Below are positions 8,461 to 20,477 of a stretch of DNA of 32,500 nucleotides, piece after piece (positions within the stretch are counted from its first letter, which is position 1; each line of letters begins with the position of its first letter). The notes beneath the pieces are model-generated. The model was not told the origin of the DNA, made no database searches, and saw nothing but the letters and a program-made list of their open reading frames with translations. The translations under genes and the position numbers were made by a program. The stretch comes from Botryococcus braunii. Lineage: Eukaryota > Chlorophyta > Trebouxiophyceae. The stretch spans positions 74,674 through 107,173 of the forward strand of contig KV908378.1 in the NCBI GenBank assembly GCA_002005505.1. The letters are read 5' to 3'.

Positions 8461-10237
8461 TGCAACGGGAGCAGTGAGACTGAGGGAACCACTTTGCGCT
8501 GTGAACTCTAATCCTGTTGCTTGCTACGACCATGTCGAGTATTATCGTTCACCTGCACCCGCTAAGCGACTCCAATTACGCACCCTACAATCACTCACCC
8601 TACCAATTGTAAACTTTACCCCGGAATCACAACTAAAATCAATCCAAAATCTCCATGGATAATTTAGGTTCGCACAGACCCCCACGGTCCAACAGTGGGT
8701 CCCGCAAGGGTCCAAGCCCTGACGAAATCTCACAGCCTGCCTTGCTTCCAGCCAAATCCCCTTCCCTCGGGGTCTCAGGAAGCATTCCCAGAGCGGTGTA
8801 CGCAACATGGTTTCAGCTACGCCTGAAGACAGACCTCACACACAAGCAAAGCTTCAGCAGAAGCTTCAGCACTGCAACTAATGGCAGCATGCAGACAAAA
8901 GCGGGGAGGGGATAGTGGCAGGCATCAGACCCTTAGATTACCGCTCAACATGATGCGCTCTGATTAGTGAGGATTGTGATATGATTACTCATCATCTGCC
9001 ATGCCATCTTTCCCTACGCCTGTGCGCGTGTCTCCCTGCCTCCCAGAGGAGTCCTTAGAAAAGTGTGTACAGTGTGCATGACCGGCACACGCGGAGATAG
9101 ACGCCTCTCAGAGGAGTCCTCATCCTACTTTGCAGAAACAGCCTGTGACACCTCTAGACACCTCATAACCATCTCCTATCCCTCCTTCGCCAGCAACGAC
9201 CAGACATTCCTCCCTCATTTCAACCGCTTGAAAACAGTTACTAAAATCTCCCCTTCTTCGAAACACGCCGGAAGCGGTTACCACAGGTTCCCTTCATTTC
9301 AATACTTTTAGAGCCCAAGTTCAAATTTTGCAAGCCTCAACTGATATTTTGCAAGCCCCGGTCCCAATGAAGGAACAGAACATACACAGATGCCAAATAC
9401 ACAAATCTCACTCACGAAGAAAACCTCCGCCAAGTCCGATCGTTTAAACAAACACTTTGCGTACACCACACCAACCATCCTCAGGGGTTACCTGGCTTGT
9501 TGCACCAGAGGATACTGTGCACTGGGGCGAGCCCATCATCATTAAAAGAGCACAAAAAGAACACTCGCCCCTACTGCAGACAAACCTGCAGGAAGCCGCA
9601 CCTCGACACAAAACATTGCCTGCTGCAGTGCTTTGGGCAGGAGGTATACTGACCTGGGTCTACGGGGCTGCTGGGGCAGGATTCGTTTCCTTGAGCTGAT
9701 TGTCAGGAAACCCATAGAGGCCATGTGGCAACGCCCCCTGGCGTCATGTCACCTTGGTTGAAACCACATGGGTCACATGCTGGAGGTATGTTGGCTGGAG
9801 ATGTTCTGGCGACAGACTCTGCAGCTGGTGGCGAACGCCGATATTCGCAAATTGCTGGATCAGGTCTTATAAGCTGTGTCCTGTTCATACAAAACCCCGA
9901 TCGCTCGGTTGTTATGCCGCATGAAACCCCATGTGAGTGGGCATGCCCAGTCTTCTAAACAAAGCAGACCACAACAATCTCTTCTGATTCGACACATGCA
10001 GGGGCGCGCGCACCCGCTCGCACGCACACCGCACACACACAGCCCCCCCCCCCCCCCAAACACACACACACCCAACAAAGGAGGGTTATCTGAGAGGGCG
10101 TCATCAGACAAATGCCTCGATTTGTCGACTCAGGGCCTGCCGGCCGTGTGGAACACACAGCCGGCGGTGGCTCGGTCTCGTCATCTACGAATGCTCATCA
10201 CTTGACCGCCCAAACAATCCCTACTAACTAGACTTTA
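8461..10237. other. Intergenic stretch without a supported gene
   Basis: Only short open frames without recognisable domains. Minor items: a repeated CAGAGGAGTCCT (about 9044 and 9109), TTTTGCAAGCC twice near 9327-9357, and a run of 15 C followed by AAACACAC at 10043-10064. Confidence 0.6.
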
Positions 10238-10520
10238 GAAAGTGGAGCAATATCCGAACTGCACAACCGCATATCCTAAACGCTGGTACGCGGAAGCCAG
10301 GGGCCATGCTCAGACATGACGGTGTAACATGAACCATATCATTCTTTAGACTTAAAAAGTGAACCATGTATCCAAACCGCATATTCTACATGCTGGTGCA
10401 CGTAAGCTAGGGCCATGCTTCGACGTGACGGTGAAATATGAACCAGGTCATTCTTTAAACTTAAAGTGAAGCATATCCAAATCGCATGTCCTACATGCTG
10501 GTACGCTGATGCCAGGGCCC
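10238..10520 (+). repeat. Three tandem units of 109-116 bp carrying the dispersed motif
   Basis: Units begin near 10238, 10354 and 10463 with AAAGTGGAGCA / AAAGTGAACCAT / AAAGTGAAGCAT, then TATCC..AA.CGCAT.TCCTA and CATGCTGGTAC.C..A.GCCAGGGCCA. The first two also share the tail GACGTGACGGTG.AA.ATGAACCA..TCATTCTTTA.ACTTAAA. Not coding. Function unknown. Confidence 0.88.
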
Positions 10521-10580
10521 ACAGCCAAGGGGATCCCTACTATCTCCTCTTCGGTGGAGGCTACTCTTAACTCACACGAC

Positions 10581-10667
10581 CGACAGGCAGTACATGTGTG
10601 TCCCTCCACAACCGATCGGCAGTACATGTGTGTCCCTCCACAACCGATAGGCAGTACATGTGTGTCC
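10581..10667. repeat. 32-bp tandem repeat, 2.7 units
   Basis: CGA.(A/C)GGCAGTACATGTGTGTCC starts at 10581, 10613 and 10645, with CTCCACAAC completing the first two units. Differences are confined to one or two bases, so the array is recent. Confidence 0.95.
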
Positions 10668-11056
10668 GGAAGAGAGCCTGAGCCTTCAAAATTAGCAATA
10701 GAGCAAGGGATTAGGGATCAGGGTGTTTTCCCCTAACCCCAAACCCCCTTTTTTTTGTTTTGGGGGGGGGGGGGGGCAGGGGGGATTGCAATCTTTCTCC
10801 TTCCAATTTTCTCAAGGATTTCCCTTCTTTTGCTTCTCCTTTTCCCTTGTTTAGGAATGCCTATTGCACGGCTCGGATATAAGGATGAAACCCCATAGGA
10901 GCAAGGGATCAGACATCTGGCTTATAACCCCCGGAGGGGCTGGTACAGCACTGTTGGAATCAGCGTCGATCATTCGGGGAAAGTGTCCTCATCTCCCTTG
11001 CTCCTTGCCAGCCAATCAGCCCTCCTCAATCTCCCAGCGATCTACTTAAGATACAG

Positions 11057-11143
11057 AAAAGTGGAGCATATCCTAACCGCGATCTACTTGGACAGAAAAG
11101 TCACGACCTATTTGGAAAGAAAAGTGGAGCATATCCTAACCGC
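11057..11143 (+). repeat. Two near-identical copies of the dispersed motif
   Basis: AAAAGTGGAGCATATCCTAACCGC occurs at 11057-11080 and again at 11120-11143, 63 bp apart. Between them AGAAAAGTCACGACCTA looks like a half copy. These are the most conserved copies in the window. Confidence 0.93.
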
Positions 11144-11159
11144 AAACCACGCCTACTTT

Positions 11160-11755
11160 CCACCTCTGAAATCGAACCAGTGCTGCAAGCATGCTGGAAA
11201 GATGACTTGATTGCCATAGATCTGCTTAACATCAACAAGTGAGTACACCAATGATCATTGAAATGCTCTGTCGTACTTGCTTCACGTGCTGTCACATGCC
11301 CTTAACCCCTCCACCAACAAAATGCCCAAAATCCCCCCCCCCCCCCCCCCAAAAAAAAAGCTGGCCATGCTTTCCCTCCCGACGATCAGTGTCTCCTCAC
11401 CTTCATCACGAGTGCAGGCACTTGCCTTTCATTTTCAATTTGAGCTTCATCAGACACAACCGTTCCACGTGACAAAAACCTGAAACCACAACCTAACAAT
11501 AGAAACCTATTCCCCCCCCCCCCCCCCCAAAAAAAAAACCCGAAAAAAAAAAAAAAAAAAAACCAAAACAAAACAAAAGGGCACTTTTCCTATTTTACTG
11601 GAACAACAAGAAAAGGAGAATAGAAACAGATGTGTGATGGAATTTCAACCAGCCGTCCGTCCGTGACCATACTTTTGGAGGGGGGCAGGCAAGGGGGGAT
11701 CACCATGAGTACCGCCAACTGCACCGCCGTCCCTTCCACCTTGGTCACCGCATGA
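11160..11755. other. Intergenic stretch with two C-tract/A-tract junctions
   Basis: C18 then A9 at 11333-11359 and C17 then A10 at 11512-11538, the second followed by a further A-run to about 11562. No gene support. Confidence 0.75.
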
Positions 11756-11952
11756 CGTTTGCGGGCCTTTGAAGAAGACGACGAAGAGGATGATGATGAG
11801 AGCCAAGCCGGCGTTTGAAGAACACGACAAAGAAGAAGAAGAAGAAGAAGAAGAAGATGATGAGAGCCAAGCCGGCGTTTGAAGAAGACGACAAAGAAGA
11901 AGAAGAAGATGATGATGATGAGAAACAAGCCGGCGTTGTGCAGAAGACGCCG
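11756..11952. repeat. Minisatellite with (GAA)n/(GAT)n cores
   Basis: Units begin (GC)CGGCGTTTGAAGAAGACGAC, carry a variable (AAG/GAA)n block, then GATGATGAGAGCCAAG. Three full units and a partial one differ mainly in the triplet count. Frames read Glu/Asp-rich or Lys-rich on plus and Ser-rich on minus; length varies by triplets, but I see no surrounding gene. Confidence 0.9.
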
Positions 11953-12329
11953 CAAACACGCGCGCAGGAAAGATGGGCCCGTAGCATCTTCCGTGTCAGG
12001 CCTGCAAACCCCCGAATGGAAAGTACAATTGGGCAAATCGTCTCCTTTACGTCACCACATTTCTCACCCCACACGCGCGCGCGCACTGTGCTGCACGTAT
12101 GCACTGTACCGCACATACACGCTGTACCACATGTTGGACTGTATCTGCCTGGTACCCCTGGGACAAACACCCACACTTCTTTTATGTGGGAGACTTGCAG
12201 CACCTGCTGGGAACTCCGCCAGAGGCCTGCAAAGGAACCCTACCGCTCATCTTCCGCATGCGCAGCCCCTCAGGCTCACATCTCTATGTGAGGAACAGCA
12301 GCTCGGCCCCCCAATCAACATGCAAAGCC

Positions 12330-12660
<331 letters not shown>

Positions 12661-12737
12661 AGCCGTAAAGGACAGAGGGCGCAAATAAATAAAGAAAGCG
12701 AGAGAGAGCATGTGGCACCAGTAATTCGGCAGGTGTA

Positions 12738-13289
12738 ATGGGCCCCAGCGGAACCTCAGCCTGCCGACTCAAAACAGGTGCACTAACTATCCGCAGTATG
12801 GGGCTCCCTACAGCCACGCCCCACAAGGCTGATGCCTGTAGCCGTGCAGGGAACTGGGGGAGAATTATACGCGGTAGTGTAAAAGCTTGGTCTGCCCCAC
12901 CCAAGATGGGGGGACACAAACTCCTTGAGACTTCCCTCCTATACACCTACACCAGCAATCAGACTGGCCTTGTCCTTCCGCCAGAGAGATTGTGGGCCCG
13001 CCTCACTGCAACAAAAAGTTTACCCTTCATCACTTTGAGCCAAAATCAAAACTCAAGGGCTTGTGCATGCACGAGTCCCAACTTCCCCTCTCTTTGTAAC
13101 AACGCCAATCCCGCTCCAACCTTGCAAAATGCTTCAAACTTGCCAAAATGGTTCCAAAACCACTCCTACTTCGACACATGCTTCATCACTCCCACCTCGA
13201 GGCATGTTTCACACTGGCCTCTACATGTAAGGCTGTCAACTTTTAAAGTATGCTGCACAATTGCTCCTACACACATGTTGTCGGCCTAA
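12738..13289 (+). CDS. Open frame of 183 codons, function unknown
   Basis: One of the longest frames in the window that does not come from a microsatellite or the retrotransposon. It starts MGPSGTSACRLKTGALTIRS and ends in a Ser/Thr/Pro/Asn-rich part. There is no domain, signal peptide or membrane segment I recognise and no splice context that commends it. A chance frame is as likely as a gene. Confidence 0.15.
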   Translation: MGPSGTSACRLKTGALTIRSMGLPTATPHKADACSRAGNWGRIIRGSVKAWSAPPKMGGHKLLETSLLYTYTSNQTGLVLPPERLWARLTATKSLPFITLSQNQNSRACACTSPNFPSLCNNANPAPTLQNASNLPKWFQNHSYFDTCFITPTSRHVSHWPLHVRLSTFKVCCTIAPTHMLSA

Positions 13290-13920
13290 AGGCCTGGGAA
13301 AGAAAAAAGGTGCAGAATATGAACACTAAAACGAAAGTGCTAGCACTGAATCTGGGGAGCACCGAGTGGCTCCATCAATATCCCAAAAGGATTGATCCTG
13401 AACGCCCCAGCCTCAACGGTGCGGAACATCCCCGCTGGCATTGACCCGAGAGAGGGGCAAAAGCACAAACGCAGCTGCAGCGGGTCAGAAATGGTTTAAT
13501 GGATTAATGCCTCAATAGGTTTTGATCAAGGGACCGCACTGGCCCCAGTCACACATCTAATTGGATCGTCATCCCCGCATCTCTCTCTACACATCTCTCT
13601 CTGGTGCACGAAAGAAAGCCCCCAGCGTAAGTCACCAGGAATGCGTAAGTGCAACACTCCCATACAAGCACGCAGTCTCACATAGAGACTGGAACGCAGT
13701 ATAGAATAGGAGGATGGGAGCCAAACCCATGGCACCCAAGCAAGCTGCAACACATTGAACATGTTCAGGCTTCATTGGGCCTGAAATCTGCACTTTACAA
13801 TATACCTTGCCGGATCACTAGATGGCTCCAATATTGGACCAACTGGAAACTTGCTGGAAACATCTAAGCACAAAGAAGAGCTGCAGCACGAAGAAGAGCT
13901 GCCGCCCAACTTTCAATCTC
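13290..13920. other. Intergenic stretch without a supported gene
   Basis: Unique sequence of mixed composition. Only short frames. A CACAAAGAAGAGCTGC/CACGAAGAAGAGCTGC doublet lies at about 13869-13902, just before the 24-bp array. Confidence 0.6.
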
Positions 13921-13921
13921 T

Positions 13922-14083
13922 TTCCCCAATCGATTGGGAACATCTTCCCCAATGAATTGGGCATATCTTTCTTCAACGCATTGGGCAAATCTTTCCTTAT
14001 TGGATTGGGCATATCTTTCCCCAACGGATTGAGCATATCTATACACAATGGACTGGGCACATCTTTCCCCAAAGAACTGGGCG
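13922..14083. repeat. 24-bp minisatellite of self-complementary units, about 7 copies
   Basis: The unit is TTTCCCCAAYGRATTGGGCATATC, period 24. The inner CCCAA..NN..TTGGG is itself palindromic (CCAATCGATTGG in the first unit is perfect). Because 24 is a multiple of three, both strands stay open: plus gives an octapeptide like GISFPNGL, minus one like GKDMPNPL. Units have diverged by several bases each. No gene around it is supported. Confidence 0.93.
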
Positions 14084-14262
14084 TGCACTGAAATTGGCTT
14101 TAGCACCCTTGGCCAAGGGAGATTTCTCGGCAACCCACCGCAAAGCAGAGCGACATTTAACAGACCTCAGCCAAGCCGCAGTTCTCCACATGGATGGTTC
14201 GGACGGTAATTCCATTTAGATATTTGGTCATCCTTGGTCTGTTGCATGTCATCTAAGGAAAG

Positions 14263-14316
14263 TTTCTGCATTCAGACAACAAGATGGAGTTTTTGCATCC
14301 AAAGAACGAGATGGAG
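14263..14316. repeat. 27-bp tandem duplication
   Basis: TTTCTGCATTCAGACAACAA plus GATGGAG (14263-14289) is followed by a copy with five differences (14290-14316). In one plus frame it duplicates nine residues (FCIQTTRWS / FCIQRTRWS). A 16-bp doublet, CTGTCCTGCTCTCAAA, is near 14389-14419. Confidence 0.88.
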
Positions 14317-14419
14317 TCAAGTCCAGTGCAGAGACAACATACCACTACTTCCACACACCATATCAACCCCTCGTCTGAGCAGTTCACTGTCCTGCTCTCA
14401 AACTGTCCTGCTCTCAAAA

Positions 14420-15168
14420 ATTGCGCAAACCAGGACTTCAAGAAGCTACCAAATGTACAACAGAACATCGGGCGAACTGTTCATCTCTCGGCCGGTGGTA
14501 GGCATGAGCCAAACGAGGAGCTCAGGACTTCTTAGAGGTTTTGGCCCACACTTGGCACGCAAGGTGCCTTTCGGTGGATTGACAGATAATTAGTCATCAC
14601 TGCCCCTTGCACCAGAAGTGCAAATAGTCCACCATGCCACACACTATCCCTTCGTTTTCTTCATGCTGAGAGTCATACTGAGAACAAGTAAATCGTAGGG
14701 ACACAGCAAACAAACACGCATCTTTAAACACCCGATTGAACACTCTCCAAAACACATCTTGAGGACCGAACTAGAACCTGAAAGCCTCAAATTTTCCTTG
14801 ACCAGTCAATCGGCCACTTCTCCAGTGATCCTTGTAATGAAAAAAAGAAGCATAGGAGAAAAAGTATAAGCGCACACACTTAAAAGGCCCCAACAATTTT
14901 GCACAATTCCACGACACCCAGCAATTTGCATTAATGGGTTGGTGTCAAATTTTGCAAACACGGGATTGGTGTTCACTCACCCCCCCTCCCTGAAGCCAAG
15001 ATAGGACGTGGAACAACAAACAAAAACTTAGTTTGTGGCATGCCCACTGCATCGCAGCGAACAAGGATTGGGAGCAAGGAAAAATCCCAGGCAGCTGCTC
15101 TCAGAGAACCTTGTCTCAGTCACTCAGATCAGACGGCACTTCCTAATATGTAGGTGTGGTATCATCAC
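14420..15168. other. Intergenic stretch without a supported gene
   Basis: Several short frames; none has a recognisable motif. CAATTTTGCACAATT and CAAATTTTGCAAAC near 14894 and 14947 are loosely repeated. Confidence 0.55.
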
Positions 15169-15790
<622 letters not shown>

Positions 15791-15835
15791 CAACTAAGCT
15801 ACCCAAGCCCCCAACTGGGCCCCAAGTCTGATGTC

Positions 15836-16009
15836 GCCTGCTTGCACATGACCCTCCTTCTACAGTGCCGTGTATGAAACTGCTGGCTGAAGGGCGATAA
15901 ACATTTTAATGGATCCTAAGGTTAAGGCCCTGCTTGCAAATGACCCTCCCGCTGCAGTGCCTTGAGTGAAACTGCTGGCTTAAGGGCAATAAACATTTGA
16001 ATGGACCCT
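15836..16009. repeat. Tandem duplication, period about 92
   Basis: TGCTTGCACATGACCCTCC...GGGCGATAAACATTTTAATGGATCCT (from 15839) matches TGCTTGCAAATGACCCTCC...GGGCAATAAACATTTGAATGGACCCT (from 15931) at most positions. Confidence 0.93.
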
Positions 16010-16119
16010 ATAATCATGGCCTGCCTGCCTGCGGACGACACGTCAGCTCCTACAAGCTTCTACAACTATCTCGACCGCCTTGCAAGGCAACACATGCCAA
16101 GGCACCTAATCAAAGAGGG

Positions 16120-16290
16120 GATGGACCCTAAGTGGGACTTCCACCACGATGTCTGCTCCATCTGACCCTATCAAGTAAGGCATGGAGCCTGAGTGGGACT
16201 TCCGCCAGGGGGTCTGCATGGTGCTGACCACTTTTAAGAGGGCATGGACCCCTAAGTAGGACTCCCACCAGGGTCCATGACCTCCACCAT
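16120..16290. repeat. Three degenerate tandem units of about 62 bp
   Basis: CATGGACCCTAAGTGGGACTTCCACCA-type sequence begins near 16120, 16181 and 16243. 16330-16481 continues with scattered copies of GGGAGGAAAAGCACGTAAGCAGGGAG, another short family. Confidence 0.85.
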
Positions 16291-16408
16291 GCCCTGCATG
16301 GGGCTGTGCCTTATGGACAGGTGTGAGGAGCTTCAGGGAGGAAAAGCACGTAAGCAGGGAGCCGGGGGCTATGTGGAGTAAGCAGGGAGGAAAGGCACGT
16401 ATGCAGGT

Positions 16409-17020
16409 CTAAAAAACACATAAGCAGGGAGCAAGGGGGTTTGGGGACCCCACAAGGAGCAAGGAGGAAAAGCACATACGGAATACAAGCCGAGACATGC
16501 AAAGACCACACCACCAGTCTCCGCCATCCCTTGCAAGAGGCAAGAGGCCCCCATTGCACCCAACAAACAGAAGCCTCGCAAGGATAATCATGTGAGAAGG
16601 GCTTGCAGGACAGAGTTTAACAAACCTGCTCATAAGAAGATATCTCCGACTCGCGCAAGAATGGAAGGACTGCCTGTAAAAAAGAGCAATTATGCTTTGG
16701 AGGGATATGCCTCCTGTCTCGTCATCTCCCCCTGCGGCCCTACCATGCCAGCCCCACGACACTGAACACCAGCACACCCTGGAGGAAAAGAATAGACTGA
16801 AACTGGCAACTCCAAGGCAACATATTGCTTTCCCAGCCTGACCATTGTAAACTTTGAATGGCATCGAAGCACTGTGCCTTGGGTCTGGAGGTCTGGAGGA
16901 GTCCTCTGTTAGTAACGGGTATGGGTTTCGGCTCAATGGTCCACAGCTTTGCCCCCCCTGTGGATGTGGCTTGTGTAGCCATGACAAGCTGAGGGCAGGA
17001 GTACGAGATGTGAACGGCAT
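16409..17020 (-). CDS. Open frame of 203 codons, function unknown
   Basis: Long minus-strand frame beginning MPFTSRTPALSLSWLHKPHP and rich in Cys, Ser, Leu and Trp. It overlaps the short repeats at 16409-16481. No domain recognised. Composition and repeat overlap argue for a chance frame. Confidence 0.12.
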   Translation of the reverse strand: MPFTSRTPALSLSWLHKPHPQGGQSCGPLSRNPYPLLTEDSSRPPDPRHSASMPFKVYNGQAGKAICCLGVASFSLFFSSRVCWCSVSWGWHGRAAGGDDETGGISLQSIIALFYRQSFHSCASRRYLLMSRFVKLCPASPSHMIILARLLFVGCNGGLLPLARDGGDWWCGLCMSRLVFRMCFSSLLLVGSPNPLAPCLCVF

Positions 17021-17055
17021 GTGAGCATGGCATCTATATATGCATACATTTATAA

Positions 17056-17170
17056 CTGTGCATATCTATATACAAATACGTACATACATGTATACATGTA
17101 CTGTACATACCTATACAAATACATGTACATATATACACTGTACATATCTATACAACTACATACATGTGGC
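17056..17170. repeat. Cryptic TATACA/ACATGTA tandem repeat
   Basis: CTGTRCATAYCTATA..CAAATAC starts at 17056, 17101 and 17138, with ACATACATGTATACATGTA fill between. AT-rich, strongly self-complementary. Confidence 0.85.
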
Positions 17171-17320
17171 ATCTACGCAGCGCTGCAAACATGTCATCGC
17201 CCGAAAGGCACTGTGAAGGTGAAAAAAACACCAGCCAGCTTCCTATCAAGTGGGCGAAGGAATTAAGTGTCAGCGCATCTATGAGCAGCCAAGGTCATTC
17301 TGAAAGTCCCAGGGCCGTGG

Positions 17321-17377
17321 CAAGAAGGCTGTGAAGGTACAAGAAGGCTCCGAAGGTACAAGGAGGCTGTGAAGGTC
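17321..17377. repeat. 19-bp tandem repeat, three units
   Basis: CAAGAAGGCTGTGAAGGTA, CAAGAAGGCTCCGAAGGTA and CAAGGAGGCTGTGAAGGTC follow one another at 17321, 17340 and 17359. A looser ACTATAACAC family follows at 17450-17510. Confidence 0.93.
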
Positions 17378-17499
17378 CAAGAAACCAGCAGCAAAAGCCT
17401 TACCCGCCACAAGTTCTTTTTGTGGCCCGCAAGGCTGTAACAATATGACAAGACACTATAACACTGTAACAAGCTATAACACTACAACACTACGCTATG

Positions 17500-18480
17500 A
17501 CACTACAGCAAGCGTCAACCTTGATCGTGAGCTTATCCAAGAAACTCCCACACAATGAAATGCCATCGGGCTTCCCAATCAGGGTAGTTGGGAAATTCCA
17601 CAAACATGCCCCCTCAAGCCAAGCCTTCACAAAGCTGACGAAGGGAATGTTCCAGGAGAGGGAGCGTAATGAGAATTGCGCACACCTCATGAGATCCAAT
17701 CGACCATATGCCACTTCCACCTTGTGACATGTGTCTCTTTTGCACGCCAGGCGATCCCCTACACCATCTTCAGGGCACAAATCAGATTCTAGTCTGCCTC
17801 AGGGGTCCATAGTTAGGTTGGAGAATACATGTGCTTGATGGGAACTAAAGGCTGGGGAGATTTACAAATGTTTGAACACTTTGACACTGCCATGAAAACA
17901 AAAGGTCCACGGAGATATACGGTGCACACGAGTGCAAAATGAATCCAACCCAAACCCCCCCCCCCCCCCAAAAAAAAATAACAAAAAAACGACTGAGGGT
18001 CCTTTGCGATCTTTCGCATTGATCACACAGTGGAGCACGCTGACAAAACACCTAGGCTTCACTCTTAATTTTAAAAGCAAAAGCCAAACCATAAAGCTGC
18101 CTGACATTGCCATTGCACAGTAACCCTCCAAATATAACCACACAGAAAACTGAGCACATGGTTTTATGCAGTCCTCTCATGTGCTCATGTTTTGTGAAGT
18201 GTTCCCATGGTGTCATGTGAGAGAACAATTAGACACGACAACCGCAATCATTAGCAATCGCCGCAACACGGTTCTCTTCGATGATGTTGCACACGGAACA
18301 GGGACATGCAGACCAGGGTCACAGGCACAGATGTCCGGGGTAAGTTGTGTGCTAAGCCCGCTACCTTATTGCCCCAAACCTTTCCTGGTTGCGTTACTGA
18401 AACAATGTTGCCGTCGGTCTCAACCCTTTCACAAATGCCAATATGCAAATCAACTTCTGCTGAGGGGACAATGTCTTCTG
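17500..18480. other. Intergenic stretch with a C15-A9 junction
   Basis: No supported gene. C15 then A9 at 17955-17978. A 166-codon plus frame (18166-18666) runs on into the purine tract that follows; only its Lys-rich middle comes from that tract, and I recognise nothing in it. Confidence 0.6.
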
Positions 18481-18571
18481 GAAAGGGAGAAAGGGGGGGG
18501 GGGGAGAAAAAGAGGAAAAAAAGGAAAAGATAAGAAAGAAAAGAAAAACCGAAAAAGAAAAGGAAAACAAT
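18481..18571 (+). repeat. Purine-rich strand-asymmetric tract of about 90 bp
   Basis: Almost entirely A/G on the plus strand: GGAAAGGGAGAAA, a G-run, then (GAAAA)-like units, with only three pyrimidines. Such tracts can form triplex DNA. Confidence 0.85.
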
Positions 18572-18669
18572 CGCCTGCGGAAATGGTTGAAGCAGTGAAG
18601 CAAAAAGTGTGGAAGCAGATGAGCGTTTACGTGACTTCAGCTTATGCCAGGAGAGACCCGCCCTGATAT

Positions 18670-19501
18670 GTGCAAGAACATGTGAAAAATCCCAGGCGGC
18701 AAAAGCAATACCCAAGTGTGGTCTGAGAGATTGACCATGCACTACCTGAAGCACAAATCTGTAGCAAGAGAGCACAATACTTCACAACCAGTCTAGGGCC
18801 CCGGTAAGAATGTGAATGCGCACCTCATCAAGCATTGCCGCATTAAAACTCTGTAGTTAAGCATGAGATGCTGGGGCAACCCGAGCTTCACATTTACTCG
18901 CGGAGGAAGTAAACCCTGAGCAAGTCCTGCTAGAATGTCAGGCCCCATGCTACACATGAACACAAAAAATGCCTCATCCTCCATCCTTCCGTATTAAATC
19001 CTCTACACACATCTAATTCAAAGTTCCTGTACAGCACATTCGTTTCTAAGGCACATTCGTTTAAGGCGCGGAAGATAACATTGAAGGTAACATGGATGAT
19101 AACCAAAGCAGGGATCAAACAGGCAGTCTTTGAAAGTATGCTGAGCTGAGATCAAATCAAAAACTTATGATGTGCCAGCGAGACAGGTCAGCAATAGCCA
19201 TAATAACTACAGCTGGTTTTAAACTGGCTGTCTCTATGTATGCCCCCTTTACCCCCCGAGACACGATAGTAAGTGAACCGGGGAACGCCTCTAAAAAGGG
19301 CAATGATGTGGCTAAAAATCACTGGACATTCCGACTAATGGCAGGGGCATCACCAGGTTTTGGGTTCTGCTCCTCCAGCCTGCAACCATGAACAAAAGTA
19401 ACAATTCAGTCATATGCCCTCGTGTGGGAGAAGAGATGCTGGACCGTTGCACGTGTGAATGGATTGCCACCTAGCCCAGGCAGGTAGGCATGTTTCAAGT
19501 A
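18670..19501. other. Intergenic stretch without a supported gene
   Basis: Mixed unique sequence. GCACATTCGTTT occurs twice near 19035-19062. Confidence 0.55.
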
Positions 19502-19883
19502 TCAATACTGACTTGAGCATGTAGCTTGTATGCCAGGCATTAAGATTCGAAGGGGACACAAATCCCGATCAACTAGATTAGCCTGGGTTTCTATTGCCCT
19601 GTTTTCATACCCTTTCAAGCCATGTAACAAGCCCGCTGGGTTCAGAGCAGGGCCACCAATTAAGACCTTCGTGTCCTTCCAAAACATCAACCCACAAAAC
19701 CCAGGTAAGCATCCTTTATCTCCAGCCATGAGTGCCGACGGCTCAGTGTTGGCAAAATAATATTTGGTTCGATTCGTGCCAGCGGTGTCCTCAGACGTCA
19801 GTAGAGGGCGCTCAGATATCATCACTGCCAGTCGCATCATGGCTTGCACGTCGTTCACATTCAGGAAGACGTACCAGAGGTCT
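19502..19883 (-). CDS. Possible exon or small gene of unknown function
   Basis: A minus-strand frame of at least 118 codons, extending upstream to about 19883 before a stop, with protein-like composition: NVNDVQAMMRLAVMISERPL, GTNRTKYYFANTEPSALMAG, LMFWKDTKVLIGGPALNPAG, GLKGYENRAIETQANLVDRD. No family recognised. ATG at 19858 or an internal exon start are both possible. It is the most protein-like of the orphan frames in the middle of the window, but nothing beside it confirms it. Confidence 0.25.
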
Positions 19884-20477
19884 TGTCCAGATCAGCCAAG
19901 TGGCGGCTACTAAAGCAGCCACAATATACCGCAATAAAGTCAACGCAAAACAATCAGAGTAAACAGTGTTCCAATTGCATTACCTTGAGCTGCTCTCCCG
20001 CCAACGCTTCGACATGAAGACACAGTGTTCCTCATCCGGCAAAAACCACTCAAGACCCCACAGTGTCCCGCACCAGTTGAAACCTCCACCATCGTTGCTT
20101 GATGATGGGCAGCAAGAATCTAACGAGTGTATGCAATTGGACCAATGGCTTGGAGTTATGGACCATAACTTATGGGGGCATCCCAAGCCGGCGCTTGCCG
20201 ATAGGTACGGGACCGTCGTTTGCATCGGTCTGACCAATGGTCAGTGACCAATCGCCGACGGCGATAGACGGACTCGGAACTTTGCATAATCCCCATCCGG
20301 CCGCCCCGCCGCCCCCCCCCCCCCCCCAAAAAAACCACCAAAAACCCACCGGGGGGGTATGACCACACCTTCCGCTCCCTAACTGTAGACACATACTTTT
20401 AGTCACTCTCTCACTATAGATAGCTCAAGCAGCTACTTCAACATATTCAGAACGTGTCGGATATCAGCATACTTCAC

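Noticed and set aside
18166..18666. 166-codon plus frame with a Lys/Arg-rich middle
   Set aside because: The charged part is just the purine tract translated, and the rest has no recognisable domain.
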